64,000 nucleotides of DNA, taken from NCBI GenBank assembly GCA_021234155.1, contig JAJEKV010000012.1, positions 8,398,448 to 8,462,447 on the forward strand, in the 5' to 3' direction. Positions 10,930 through 21,544 of the stretch are shown one piece after another. A program made the translations under genes and the position numbers. Each line of letters starts with the position of its first letter. Position 1 is the stretch's first letter. The stretch is from Isoetes taiwanensis (taxonomy: Eukaryota; Streptophyta; Lycopodiopsida; Isoetales; Isoetaceae). The notes under the pieces are model-generated. The model saw only the letters and a list, made by a program, of their open reading frames with translations. It was not told the DNA's origin and did not search any database.

Positions 10930-13610
10930 CATAGTCTAGCCAAAGATCGGGATCACTTTCAGTTCTCCTCCATTTCTTTGTCCAACAATCTGAGTACCTT
11001 TCTTTATCCGACGTTGGTCAACTGATGCCTTTGGACACCACCATTCCACCCGCACATGGTTGAAGTTAATATTACCTTCTTCTTTGCAAATATCGAGATA
11101 GTGAACCCCAACCACACCGGATATGTATCTAAATCTGGCGGCTTTACTACCACAAATTGGTGGCATTCCAAGTCGATTGGAAGGTTCATAAGCATCCATG
11201 CCTAGAAACTTTGGCCTATTGTTCTTAGGACCAACATAGTGTTTGTCGAGGAAGGAGGAGGAGCATATTGCTTGCGAATGCTACTTACGGTGTCATCAAA
11301 ATCCTCAAGACTGCTAAGGTCTTCCACCTAGTTTTAGGCAACCACCCTTCTTTCAATTCATCCGAGGATGTGTCTATCTCCCCCAACAAAGTTAATCACC
11401 TTCTTCCAAAGAAGCCACCAAGGCACCTTGGTGTCATCCGGATTGGTTTGCCAATGCTTTATATAGTCTTGGATTCCTTCCTTAGTCAATCCCAATTGCT
11501 TCACTTCTTGATGGGTTTTAAAGCTTTTGGTTGACCTAGAGGTATCATAGGCTTGCCATTCTCATCTCTACTATATTTCCTCCCCTCCTCTCCACTCATC
11601 CTCTCAAGGTCTCATCTTCCATTGGAAGATTGGAATCCCATCTCTCACCCAAAAGTGAACTGCAGAGGCCTGAATGACCTTCAAGATCCAATGTATAACC
11701 ATCCACAAAGCTCTTCCAATCGGGCACTTCTTCTATGAGAGAAGCTATAGGGTTTGGAGTAGTGCATTCATGCAAGATTTCCATTAGCCTAGGAAAGTTG
11801 GTCACCGTTGTTGCTTGAAAGATACAACTATATTTGCCAAATAATGCATCCACATCCTCATGGGTATGCCCGGCATAAGAAACCCTAAATTAACTCTTTC
11901 AAATATCCCCACAATAAGTTAAGTAGGATAGGAAAGAAAACATCCACTGTTCTTATTTTTTGGCCAAAGACAATTATCAAGTTGCAAGAGAAACCTTTTG
12001 GGTAGATCTTGAGGTTTAGCACGTGAAGTTGAAGCTCCAACATGTTCATTAGACCCATGCTTCCTAAACCTTGCCTTGTTGAACTTTTCAATATTGTTAG
12101 GGTTTCCATCTAACAATGCTCTATGTAGTGCCCGGCTAGTCAAAAGGTCCTGGAGGTGACCATTGTATCCATTTTCATAGTTTCTCAAACACCTCATGAT
12201 ACTCCCAATATGAAAATCTGACCATCACTCCACAACTCCAAACTAAAATGGCCATAGTAGGTTTGATTCTGCCCATGCAAGATTGCCCCATCATTGAGAT
12301 CTGTAAAGGGTATGATCTTCCACATGACTTTGGTATGTACTTGAATTGTGGAAGACAAGTCTTTTGCTGGTCCATCTTGTCATGTATAATACATAAATAG
12401 TTATTGGGTTCCAATGCGATAAAGTCCTCCACATCCAATAACATGATCTACATGATAGTTGGTCACCATATGGTCCTTCATATGCTCCCTTATCCTAGCC
12501 CTTTGACTAGGTTGCAAAGTCTTATCAAGAGTCTCCTTCAACTTAGCACATAAATTGCACTTTGCAAAGTTGTTTGAAGTTGCTATGGTGACATGATTGA
12601 AATGCTTCTTCCATAACCTACTAAAGCTAGGTTGGGATATTGGAAGAATTCCCAATTCTCAAGTAGGGAATTCACTTCTTCCAAAATACTCTTTTGAGTA
12701 CAATGTGATGGCAACCTTTTCTCAACAACCGCTGCTCTTCCCTTTTCATCCCTTCTCGCTTTTGTGTGGCATAGACTCTCGCATTGAAATCAATATATTT
12801 TTCAAATATCTCCCCGGCGGCCGTGGTCCTAGTCATTGGTCTCAACAAACCATTATTTCCATGTAAAGCAATCCTGTTCCCCTCACCTTTTTTTTTTTTG
12901 CCAATTATGCCATGAAGAAGTTGGAATTGCATGGATACTCTGCCATGCTTTTGCACATATCCATTTGCCTAGCAAAGGGTATCTTTTTCTGCTTGGGTTT
13001 CTTTCATCTTGAAGTGCATGCTCTCAAGATTGTGTACATGTAGGTCCTCCTCTCATCAACAATGTACTCTTGAAAAGTGGCTCTTGCTTCCACCAATTGT
13101 TCTATTGTGAAGAATTGCATACAATCACTCCAACAACAACTGAGCCCCTAACCTTCACCATTGTCTCACGTTTGGTGTCACTAATCAACTTGGCTCTTTT
13201 GCTGGGATAATGTCCGGCAACCGATACTTCTCCCCTTTTGCCTAGGTTTAGAGTTCCAACCGCCAATGGATCAATATCAAGACAATCATTGTCCCCAACA
13301 ACCTCGGGGCTCGGAAAAATATAATCCTCCACAAATTGAACACTACTTATAGGCCATGCCATGATGCAAGGAACCTCCAATTGCTTGACACAACCAAAAC
13401 ATTCCTTGTCACCCAAACCTTTACCTTTCCAGTTGTCTTCCAACATCGAAATTGCAATACCAATATTGTCTTCCCCTAGCCTTTCATCATTAACAGCCTT
13501 GACCGGATCTGCTAGCACAATGACTCCTTGGCCTACTATTTCCTTGTTGCACCTTGTGCATGATTCTCACCTTCTTGTTCCTCCATTGCACCCTACTATA
13601 GAGGACTAAT
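10930..13610 (-). pseudogene. DUF7869-type transposon-like gene, broken
   Basis: Reading right to left, several open pieces in changing frames form one ancestral protein. In order: a lysine- and glutamate-rich N-terminal part, a Cys-pair segment (FAKCNLCAKLKETLD) followed by R and H residues, CIIHDKMDQQKTCLPQ, a block with LPKRFLLQLDNC, then GHTHEDVDALFG, and a C-terminal part (LIEEVPDWKSFVDGY). The LQLDNC and GHTHEDVDALF blocks are what I recall of the DUF7869 family, common in mosses, lycophytes and fungi and often in transposon contexts. At least five frame changes or stops are present, including one just before GHTHED, so no protein is made. The family assignment comes from memory of motifs. 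Confidence 0.6.
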
Positions 13611-13619
13611 TGTTTTCTT

Positions 13620-14049
13620 CAACATTCTTGCTAGGAGTTGGTTTTTCATTGATATTGCTCTTTTCACCATCTTGAGTTGGAGGGGCACCATTGACCTAGG
13701 CAAATTGCACCCTTTTTAGTCAATGAGTAAGAAAAATTATTACACCATAAGATAAAAAAAAAAGCATGTACATTTATGGAATATGTAGAGGTAAATCAAA
13801 TTTTTTAAAAGCAAGAAATTCCTTGGAAATAGGTTTAATATAATAATAACAATGGGCGAAATAAATCGAAATCATTTAAAACAAGAATTTTCATGGCAAC
13901 AACAAGGAAATGACATTTATATAAATATATCCAAATTTTAATTATCGAAAATTTGGATATATGATTACGAAAAGACATATAACTAATAGACGTGAGAATT
14001 TATTATCCATAATAATATACCCTAGATAATATAGCTGGCGGGAATTTCG
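13620..14049. other. AT-rich gene-free DNA
   Basis: Low-complexity A/T-rich sequence. A short inverted repeat, ATATATCCAAATTTT and AAAATTTGGATATAT, sits at about 13925-13962. Confidence 0.5.
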
Positions 14050-14121
14050 TACGCCTGGCGTGTTATTTGAGGCAATTAATTATTCACGCTAAGAGCTAAT
14101 TAACCCTATATAAATCCGGTT
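14050..14121 (+). promoter_or_regulatory. Promoter module A: palindrome plus TATA box
   Basis: TACGCCTGGCGTG (palindromic core at 14051-14062), then TATTCACGCTAA, then a TATA box CTATATAAATCC (14106-14117) and TTCACGCTCTC. The same order and spacing recur at 15179-15260. The first downstream ATG in good context is at 14168. Confidence 0.6.
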
Positions 14122-14167
14122 CACGCTCTCAAGACCATTCTGTCCCAATTTTTTTTTTCTGCCCGCC

Positions 14168-14515
14168 ATGAAGCGTTCCGCCTCTGCGCTTCATGAAGAA
14201 CCCGAGGTCTCGTCAAAGAGACGTCGGGTTGAAGAACCCCCTCTCTTCCCCCCGCTCATCGATTTCCTTGCCCAATTCTCCTCTGATTCCGATTCAGAGG
14301 ATGATGCCGATTTTGAAGAGGAGGAATTGAGCTCCTCTGATTCCTCTGATTCTGAAGAGGAGGAAGAGGAGGAGTTGGAGGAAGAGGAGGAGATGTCCTC
14401 CCAAGAGCATGAAACGCTCGCCGCTTGGGGTTGGCTTGACCCTGAAACAGAGAATGAAATCTCTGGAGGAAGAGGAGGAGGAGGAAGAGGAGGAGGAGGG
14501 GGAGGAAGAGGATGA
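14168..14515 (+). CDS. Small acidic/glycine-rich protein, unidentified
   Basis: 115 codons starting 53 bp after a clear TATA box. The N terminus is basic (KRSASALHEEPEVSSKRRR, a possible nuclear localisation signal), followed by a Ser/Asp/Glu-rich run and a C-terminal Gly-Gly-Arg tail. Such low-complexity composition resembles histone-chaperone-like or RNA-binding disordered proteins but no family is recognised. It could also be the first exon of a longer gene. A C-terminal stop occurs inside a GAGGAG purine repeat, where slippage could easily change the frame. Confidence 0.4.
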   Translation: MKRSASALHEEPEVSSKRRRVEEPPLFPPLIDFLAQFSSDSDSEDDADFEEEELSSSDSSDSEEEEEEELEEEEEMSSQEHETLAAWGWLDPETENEISGGRGGGGRGGGGGGRG

Positions 14516-15178
14516 GGAGGAAGGTCGAGAATTGACCCGCTTTTAGAATGGTCGAGATGAGCCAGTTTGCATGTCTGTTTTATTTTTTTTTTTTCACCTT
14601 TCTTTCTTTTCTAACACCTTTCTTTCTTCTTTGTTCCGGCGTGGAAGATCAATGATGCAGATCCCTAGTGCATCTTGTAAAGCCTTCTGACATTTTGTAA
14701 AGCCTTCTGCATTTTGTAAAGCCATTCTTGGCATCTCGTACATATCAATTTTGAATGAAATCAAATAGTTTTCTTCACAAACTTTTTCTTCAAACAGTTT
14801 TCTTCAAAGCAGTTTTTAGACATAAAAATATTTTGAATGAAATCAAACTGCTTTCTCCAAGCATTTTGTCTCCAAAGTGTTTTCTCCAAAATTTTGTCTC
14901 AGATTTGTGTCGACAAAGTCTCTGAACACTATAAATCAATCACAAAGAAGATAGGAAATTTTCCTATACGACCTAAAACAATTCCCCAACTCAACAAGTC
15001 ATTTTTAGCCTTGATAATTTTGCCTTTAAAATTATTTTTAATTTAGCCTATATAAAATTTCGAAATTCTTTTTTTTTCGAATGCAATGAATGGAATAAAA
15101 TGCCGTGAGAATTTATTGCATGAAATGCAATATTCTCCATATATACCATATACATGTCATGTCTGGCGGGAAGACCGT
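14516..15178. other. 3' flank with short repeats
   Basis: CATTTTGTAAAGCC-like words occur three times at 14672-14725 and GTTTTCTTCAAA-like words several times at 14765-14890. No gene is visible; part is probably the 3' UTR of the acidic ORF. Confidence 0.4.
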
Positions 15179-15260
15179 ACGCCAGGCGTGTTAATTCAAG
15201 CAATCAATTATTCACGCTAACTTATTTCTAATTGTGCCTATATAAATCCATTTTACGCTC
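15179..15260 (+). promoter_or_regulatory. Promoter module B, near-duplicate of module A
   Basis: ACGCCAGGCGTGTTA (15179-15193), AATTATTCACGCTAA, TATA box CTATATAAATCC (15238-15249) and TTACGCTCTCCAAG repeat the arrangement at 14050-14121. The upstream word GTGAGAATTTATT is also shared (13994 and 15106). The downstream sequences differ, so only the promoter was duplicated or conserved. Confidence 0.6.
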
Positions 15261-15596
15261 TCCAAGTTCCTACATTTTCTTCCTTCCTTCATACTACGAT
15301 TTGCGGTTAAACCTGGCACGTGTTTGGATCCGCCGTCCCGAAATCTTGGTGAGCAGATTTATATTCATCAATGTTAGATGTTTGGTTTCGGCAATTCCTA
15401 ACTTACTAAAAGACTCAAAAGCCTTTTGTTCTCAGAGCATCCAGAGTGAGGACATCGGAGACTCAGAATTAAAACCAAAAGCAGAGGACTAAGGTCTGCG
15501 AATCGAAAAGCCTCGGAATTAAAACCACAAGCATCTATCCTCCTTCCAGCCTCAGAACTCAAGGTTAGTTTTCATTTAGTTTTAAGTATCATCTCA

Positions 15597-16285
15597 ATGG
15601 CAGGTTTAATCCAAGAAGACAAGCTTTTGCATTTGCTCGAGGCAGAGGAAGCAGATGATGTTTATGAAAACCAGAATAGTTTTTTATAAACTTCATCCGC
15701 TTTTTTGTTTTCGAAAATTCTTGAGTTTCTCTTCCTGAATTAATCATGCTATTGCATGCAAGTTTCTATTATGAATGTGTAGTAGAAAGCATTAGAAAAA
15801 TCTGAAAGATAATATTTGAAACACGCTAAGCGTGTTTTAGGGTAATCTTAGCCTTCAACATGAATACACGCCAGCGGCATTCAAAGGAGGAGGGAAAAAA
15901 AACCCGCATGCATAGATAAGTAAATAGATAAAGGCCGTGCAATTATTTACACGCAAGTCTTTCAATGCACGCCGAGCGTGTATAGTTTTTCCTATATAGC
16001 AGTTTACACGCTGAGCGTGCAAACAATTGTATCCCTACTTTCAACTTTTACGCTAAACACGCCGGGCGTGTCTCTTAGTTTCTAAGTTTATAAATAAAGA
16101 AATATAACACGCCAGGCGTGAATACTGATACTCCGCTCACTTCCTATTGATAGATGCGGGTTACATTAATCACCCTGGTGGCGAAGATGGATTGGAATTA
16201 CATTTGGGCCAGCAATCACACAGCCCCAGCTCCGGTTTAGAAACCAATCTCCAACCGGTTGAACCCACCGAAAGCACCGGTTAAA
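15597..16285 (+). CDS. Possible two-exon small gene, unidentified
   Basis: ATG at 15597 opens a 26-codon acidic stretch (MAGLIQEDKLLHLLEAEEAD). An in-frame continuation (NHPGGEDGLELHLGQQ) appears after TTGATAG at 16148-16154 and stops near 16285. A weak donor (A/GTTTTT) near 15680 would join them, removing an intron that holds five CACGCC-type palindromes. After the stop, the frame reads on as IWSTDLATPEYLDQVM, so the stop may be a mutation. No family recognised; the model is speculative. Confidence 0.25.
15822..16120. repeat. Palindrome cluster I (CACGCCNGGCGTG type)
   Basis: Palindromic 13-mers: CACGCTAAGCGTG (15822), CACGCCGAGCGTG (15968), CACGCTGAGCGTG (16007), CACGCCGGGCGTG (16058), CACGCCAGGCGTG (16108), plus a damaged copy at 15867. 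They lie in non-coding, intron-like sequence. Confidence 0.85.
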
Positions 16286-16866
16286 TTTGGAGCACCGATC
16301 TTGCAACCCCCGAGTACTTGGATCAAGTAATGATGATGGCGCAGAGCGCCAGGGCAATGATAGATCTGGGGCTCTGGGGCCCTTGTAATCGCACGGAGGC
16401 TCGCCCTCTTATCTAATCACTTCGAGAATGCAAGACATGCATTGATCGAGAGTGAATCTCGCATCCGTCCACCGAGATTCAAAATGAGGAGTCAAGCGTT
16501 TCTTAGTGGTTAGCCTCTATGCCCGGATGCCCCAACACGAACCACTACCACAGGCAGATAATGATGCAATGGAGATGGCTCAACCAATGGAACCACTACC
16601 GCAGCGCTATACGATGCATTGGAGGTTCAACCAATGGAGCAGGAGGTGGAGCAGAGGGAGGAGGCGGGAGGTGGAGGTGGAGCAAAGGCGGGGTGGTGGA
16701 GCTAGAGCCCGTGTGTTTTCTTTGGGTTTTACCAAAGAATTCACTATGCCCCGCAATGGAAATGGGAGTATCGATAGCCCAGCCTACTCAAGAGGATGGG
16801 CTTGAAACAAGAGGTCCGGGATTTTGTCCGGTTTATCCAGTTTATCCGGATTATATACAATTGTAA
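16155..16866 (+). pseudogene. Decayed coding stretch, repeat-rich, unidentified
   Basis: From 16286 the reading frame continues through stops and frame changes: a segment with TPEYLDQVMMMAQSARAMIDL, then an M/Q/P-rich repeat (AMEMAQPMEPLPQ), then a Gly/Arg/Glu-rich stretch. No domain recognised. AATGAATACAAC near 16877 could be a poly(A) signal. Confidence 0.3.
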
Positions 16867-17612
16867 TCTTTTTCCAATGAATACAACAAATTTTGTCTAC
16901 TTCTATATTTCTACAATGTAATACATGTTACATACCTTTTTAAGCGGTTTCTTGGCCATGCAACAAATGTTCCAACACTTTCTCCAACCGTATCCCCACC
17001 CCGGGGTGTCTCAAGCGAGGTAAAGCTTCATCCATAGCGCAGCCAGATTAATCACTCAGAATTCGGACATACTTATCCCCGAAAGGAATTCCATGACAAC
17101 ATACATGGATCGATGGAGTCGATCTTGCATAATCCTACTTTCCTTTTTCTGATTTGTAGTTAACATGAAACATTCATCTTCGACAATCGCAGAAAAATTG
17201 CTATTCGCACACCTACTATTGGAAATTAATGTTCAAGCTATTGAATGAGATGAGTACCGAATTCAGAGCCATTCTTGAGAAGCTGATTTGAGTCTCTGAA
17301 GCTGATTTGAGAAGCTGAAGGCGCTATGGAAACTCTGGCGGTCGGGAAAATTCGAATTAGAAGAAAGATTAGGTTAACTACGTTTAGGCGGGATAAATTT
17401 GGCGGGATTTTAAAAACTTAATGAAAGAAGTCGGCGGACGGGTCTTCGTCATTATTATTTGTATGTGTCAAGAATATTTCGAAACTGCATTTTGTGTTTT
17501 CTTGAAATTCAAATTTCTCTATTTCTCGTACAGGTAGAAAAAGCTATTTCTTCGAGCAGCTCGAGCGCGTATCCGAGCGACCTTCCGACTCTGTTACTAG
17601 GCGACTCCGGAG
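16867..17612. other. Spacer upstream of the RGG gene
   Basis: No coding feature. GGCGGGA words recur near 17390-17405 and GCTGATTTGAG near 17280-17320. The stretch just before 17613 is probably the 5' UTR and promoter of the next gene, but no TATA box is evident. Confidence 0.4.
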
Positions 17613-18091
17613 ATGTCTTCTAAAGCGAATCGAGGTCGAGGCGGACGGGGCAGAGGAGGCGGTGGAAGAGGAATCTCTAAACCCGGCTCTTCTCAAGTTT
17701 CAGAGGACGTTGATCAGAATACACAGAATACACAGAACCCTATTCAAGGTATTTAATTTGCCACAGAATACACCTTCGTGGTGGAGAGTATTATGCTTGC
17801 ATGAATTTGAGATATTTCCTTTCACTTAATATGCTTTGCATGAGTTTGAGTTATTATGCTTTGCATGAATTTTAAGTATTAACATCAGTTAATGCTCTGA
17901 TTGTCCGTTCTGTAGAACATAATTTTGCTCTGTTTTATATATAGAATATAGCGGTGTTAGACAGTTGGAGATAGCAATGTTCAATGAGGTTAAATAGTGT
18001 GAAATATGGATTCATGAAGGGTATGTAGCTTAAAATGTGGATGCAAAATAATTTAGTTTCAAATTAACGCATAGCATGGTGGAGATACCAA

Positions 18092-18142
18092 CACGCCAAG
18101 CGTGATTTGTACTAATTTAGGTTTAAATGCACGCCAAGCGTG
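18092..18142. repeat. Palindrome cluster II
   Basis: Two CACGCCAAGCGTG copies (18092-18104 and 18130-18142), 38 bp apart, inside the intron between the RGG exon and the exon beginning at 18192. Confidence 0.9.
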
Positions 18143-19370
18143 ATCTCTTGTTCTGAAAAGTACTCTAAAAAGTGCTCATCTTCATTTGCAGTGCTCAAGA
18201 GGAAGAAAACCCCTACTAATTCGGGTTCTAATCCCCGCCAAGAAAGCAAGGGCGCATTTTAATCCAGATCTTGTACCATATGATCTCACCTTAGATGATG
18301 AAGGGCCGATTCTTATAGCAACCACCCACCCCCACCGCCCCTCAAGAGGAAATGGACGAGGGTGCCGAGAGTGGTACGTTGACCTTGCCAAGACAAATGG
18401 CAAGCTCGACTTAACTCTCTTCTCGAGGAAAAAGGAAGCGCATAAAGATGGCCAAACAAGGGATCCTAATCTCTTGTGAGGAAGAGGATGACACCCACCG
18501 CAAAATTGCTCTTGGAGATTACACGTAGCGTAAGAAAAAGATCCTCGGACTTACTCACCGAGCTACCGCATACAAGGATACGCTCATGAAGACAGATGTG
18601 AACGGTGAGACATGTTTTAAGTATGGTTGGCCAACCAATGTAGCGATTACGCCAATATCTATTTGCCAAGGGGTCACAAATGCGTAGAGGCATGTTCACT
18701 AAACCCGACACCAAGTCACTATTTGCGCAAGCTAGGGAATTAGCTGACTTGAAAGCTTCTAAAAGGGTCCTAGATCTAGGGAAGAATGTTCAACCCGCAG
18801 CTTGTCGGCTGCATGGAGGCTTCGCTTTTGAGAATGAACAGACAGAGTGGCGCAGCTAGAGGCCATGAACAAGTCAATAAGTACGGCCACCATTATCCAT
18901 TGGGTCTTAAGGAAACTTTTGCGATCCATGTGAAGTCCCTCATCCGTTCACCAAGCTCCATTTATGTTAGCGGGGAGATATGATCCAAAGACATGCCATG
19001 GAGATTGTTCGTAGCATGATTAGTAATCCGTGTCAAATGCCTATGCCAAATGATGTGCTACCTTGGGATATGATCTCGAACAAGCTCGCTTTGTGGTGGA
19101 CTAACGCCCGTGAGCTATTATCAAGTGATGATATTAAATATGTCATCATCGACGGGCAAAGATTCCGTTGAGGCACAAAAGGCCATCATCAGCAAAAGCG
19201 TAACAAACAGCCAAAAAGTGTTCTACAATCACTATGCGATAGGAGGTGTCAGATCTTGGATGCCAATACTTCACCGCAGATTTGGCTGAGATTAGTGCAA
19301 CTTTGAATGAAATGGGGAAGACATTTCTATACAAAAGGTAATCAACCCGGTTTCATAAATTGTATTCACG

Positions 19371-19625
19371 CCAGTGCTTTCAAATCAAACCAATTCACGC
19401 CAGGCGTGTTTTGAAATCAATCGAATTCACGCCAGGCGTGTTTTCAAGTCAACCAATTGATTTGAAAACACGCCTGGCGTGAATTCGATTGATTTGAAAA
19501 CACGCCTGGCGTGAATTGGTTTGATTTGAAAGCACGCCTGGCGTGAATTGCATTAGTAACTTTATTCATTTCACGCCAGGCGTGATTTTTCTCTTCATCA
19601 ATTCTATTCAAATCACGCCCGCGTG
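19371..19625. repeat. Palindrome cluster III and 170-bp foldback
   Basis: CACGCCAGGCGTG or its complement occurs at 19396, 19428, 19469, 19501, 19533 and 19572, with a shortened copy at 19614 and a half copy at 19377. The segment 19371-19456 is nearly the exact reverse complement of 19461-19550, with CCAA between, so the whole folds into a hairpin of about 85 bp that contains the small palindromes in register. It sits within an intron-like interval (donor 19337, acceptor about 19665). Confidence 0.92.
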
Positions 19626-21544
19626 TTTCTATTCTATGATATCGATTCAATGTCCGTACTATTGCAGTCCATACGTTGAACAACCGCGCCACGCCCGCCA
19701 ACAAAGGGTGGAATATGGCTGCCCATTGCCCACCGCATGCGATGGGTCAAAGTCTGAGGCATTCAAGCTGCTGGAGCGGACTCTGTCGCAGACAATTATA
19801 CAGGAGAAGAAGAAGACTGCAAGAAAATCAAAGAAAAAAGGTGGTGATGACATTGCAGATCCTTCTGAAAGCTCATCCAGCAGGTCAGGACCAACAGACT
19901 CGTATAAGATTGTGTTTTGTAAGGAGGCAGTATGGCTCAAGTGGAATGAATTCTGGGACGCTTATGCACAAGGGAAGTCGCCGATACTATGGGTAGGGTG
20001 CCTCCTGTTGATGTAAGCATCTTTGACTTGAATGTGACAGAGATGAGAAAGACTTCGTGGGCTAGACGACGCTGAGACCATTTGGGTTTTAGACCAGTGC
20101 TTAAAGAAGGAAGTCTTATACAAGAAGGGTGCTTTCACCAAGGATAGGATGTCCTTCGTTGAGTGCTGCAGTCATGTAAAGGATGTACGTACAATGAAGT
20201 CAGCTGTAGGAGCTGAGTTACAAAGGCTATCTGGGATGTGGCATTATCCTCAAATTGGATTGTTTGGACAAATACAAGGTCAAGAATGATGACATCAAGA
20301 AGTTTGTATTCGTCAAAGGACTTCCTAAAGAATTGGAAGGCTAAAAATACAAAACATAAGGAGACTCTACCCCTAAGGTAATCGGGCTGAGTTGAGAAGA
20401 AAAGTGGCCCTTGTGAAGAAGATTACCGAGAAGACGACAATCGCCCAAAGATTTCAGCCCATTGGGTACAAAGGTCTCTTGCCGATTCAACTTCGCCTTA
20501 AAAATATATCACTCTTTGTGTTGGACAGCAAGGGTGGGAGAGGAGATATGGGCATGAACCAGAAGGACTACAATAGCTTCTTTACCAGCTGTATAGGATT
20601 GACAACCGAGAGGTCCTTCACTATTGTCATCGTTTGTCCTTCGGTGAGTCACATCTGCATGCACTATCCGCTGCTCATGATCTGGAGTGCCTCAAAGTTA
20701 TTAGGGAGGGATGCCTAATATATGATGTTAAGGATAATGAGCTGCGAACAGAACGGAAGATGGCACATGTGATCTTTATTATGATATCCATGCTGTCAGA
20801 CGAGGAATATGATATTGCTAAGGCCAAGGGTGACAATAGCAGTGCATGGGAATGTTTTCTTCTAGATGATCCAGACTTAAGAACTATATTCTTTCATACG
20901 GATCAGGATCAGTCAGAACAGGATGAGTCAGAAGAGGATGAGGATCGGGACCCCCTCCTAAGTGGGGAAATCAAGTACGAGCTACAAACTAAGGAGAAGG
21001 GCCCCTTAAATAAAAATGGATTTCCCCCGTCTATGGCTGCTTACCTCGTCGAGGCATTTGCTCCAATTGATACAACCTGCTTGGAGCTTCATGTTGGAGG
21101 TTATATTGCCCGAGAGGCTCTTATGGGTGCAAGAAGATGTCACTGCTTTGTGAGTGATGAGCATGCCAAAGACTTTCTTGAACCATTCCTCATGCATGTG
21201 CTTGCCAAGTCTCCTAAAGGCCCTTATGGCAACCTGAAATCATCAGCAATCAAAAGTCTCGTAGACTTGTCCAATTCGAAAGTGGACGTTGCTCCTGGAG
21301 AGGGAACTAGTAATCTGCAGCCTGATAAGGAAAGCAGTAATGAACAAATAGCTGCTAAACTGGTTGCTCAAAGTACTGTGATGGCGGCGAACTTAGGGAA
21401 TATCCTTGCCCACATTATCATGGGTGATGCAAGCAACAATAGAGTAGATTCACACAGTTAACAATGAAATAATTGACAGGAAACCGAAAATGAAGGCAAC
21501 GAAGGCGCTAGTGATTCACAGTTTGCCAAATCAATAGTAAAATA

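Larger units (their letters stand above)
17613..21461 (+). pseudogene. Decayed multi-exon gene with RGG N terminus, unidentified
   Basis: Exon 1 (17613-17748) encodes MSSKANRGRGGRGRGGGG, an RGG-type nucleic-acid-binding tail, and ends at a good donor. The acceptor is at 18190-18191. Downstream coding-like pieces change frame repeatedly: KMAKQGILISCEEEDD with stops (18440-18660), REDLGKN-type text near 18740-18830, PNDVLPWDMISNKLALWW (19030-19110), a Lys-rich segment (19680-20000), ITEKTTIAQRFQPIGYKG (20410-20480) and a final 275-codon frame (20634-21461) with an acidic D/E run. A second intron-like interval runs from a donor at 19337 to an acceptor near 19665. No family recognised; the VLDLG and SLFVLDSKGG pieces hint at a Rossmann/methyltransferase fold but that is a guess. 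Many stops make it non-functional. Confidence 0.45.

Noticed and set aside
14050-15190. Solo element bounded by two LTRs (the duplicated promoter modules)
   Set aside because: Similarity stops shortly after the TATA boxes, and there are no TG...CA ends or target duplications.
19371-19625. CRISPR-like array of direct repeats
   Set aside because: The units are palindromes in both orientations, spacers are repeated rather than unique, and the genome is a plant.
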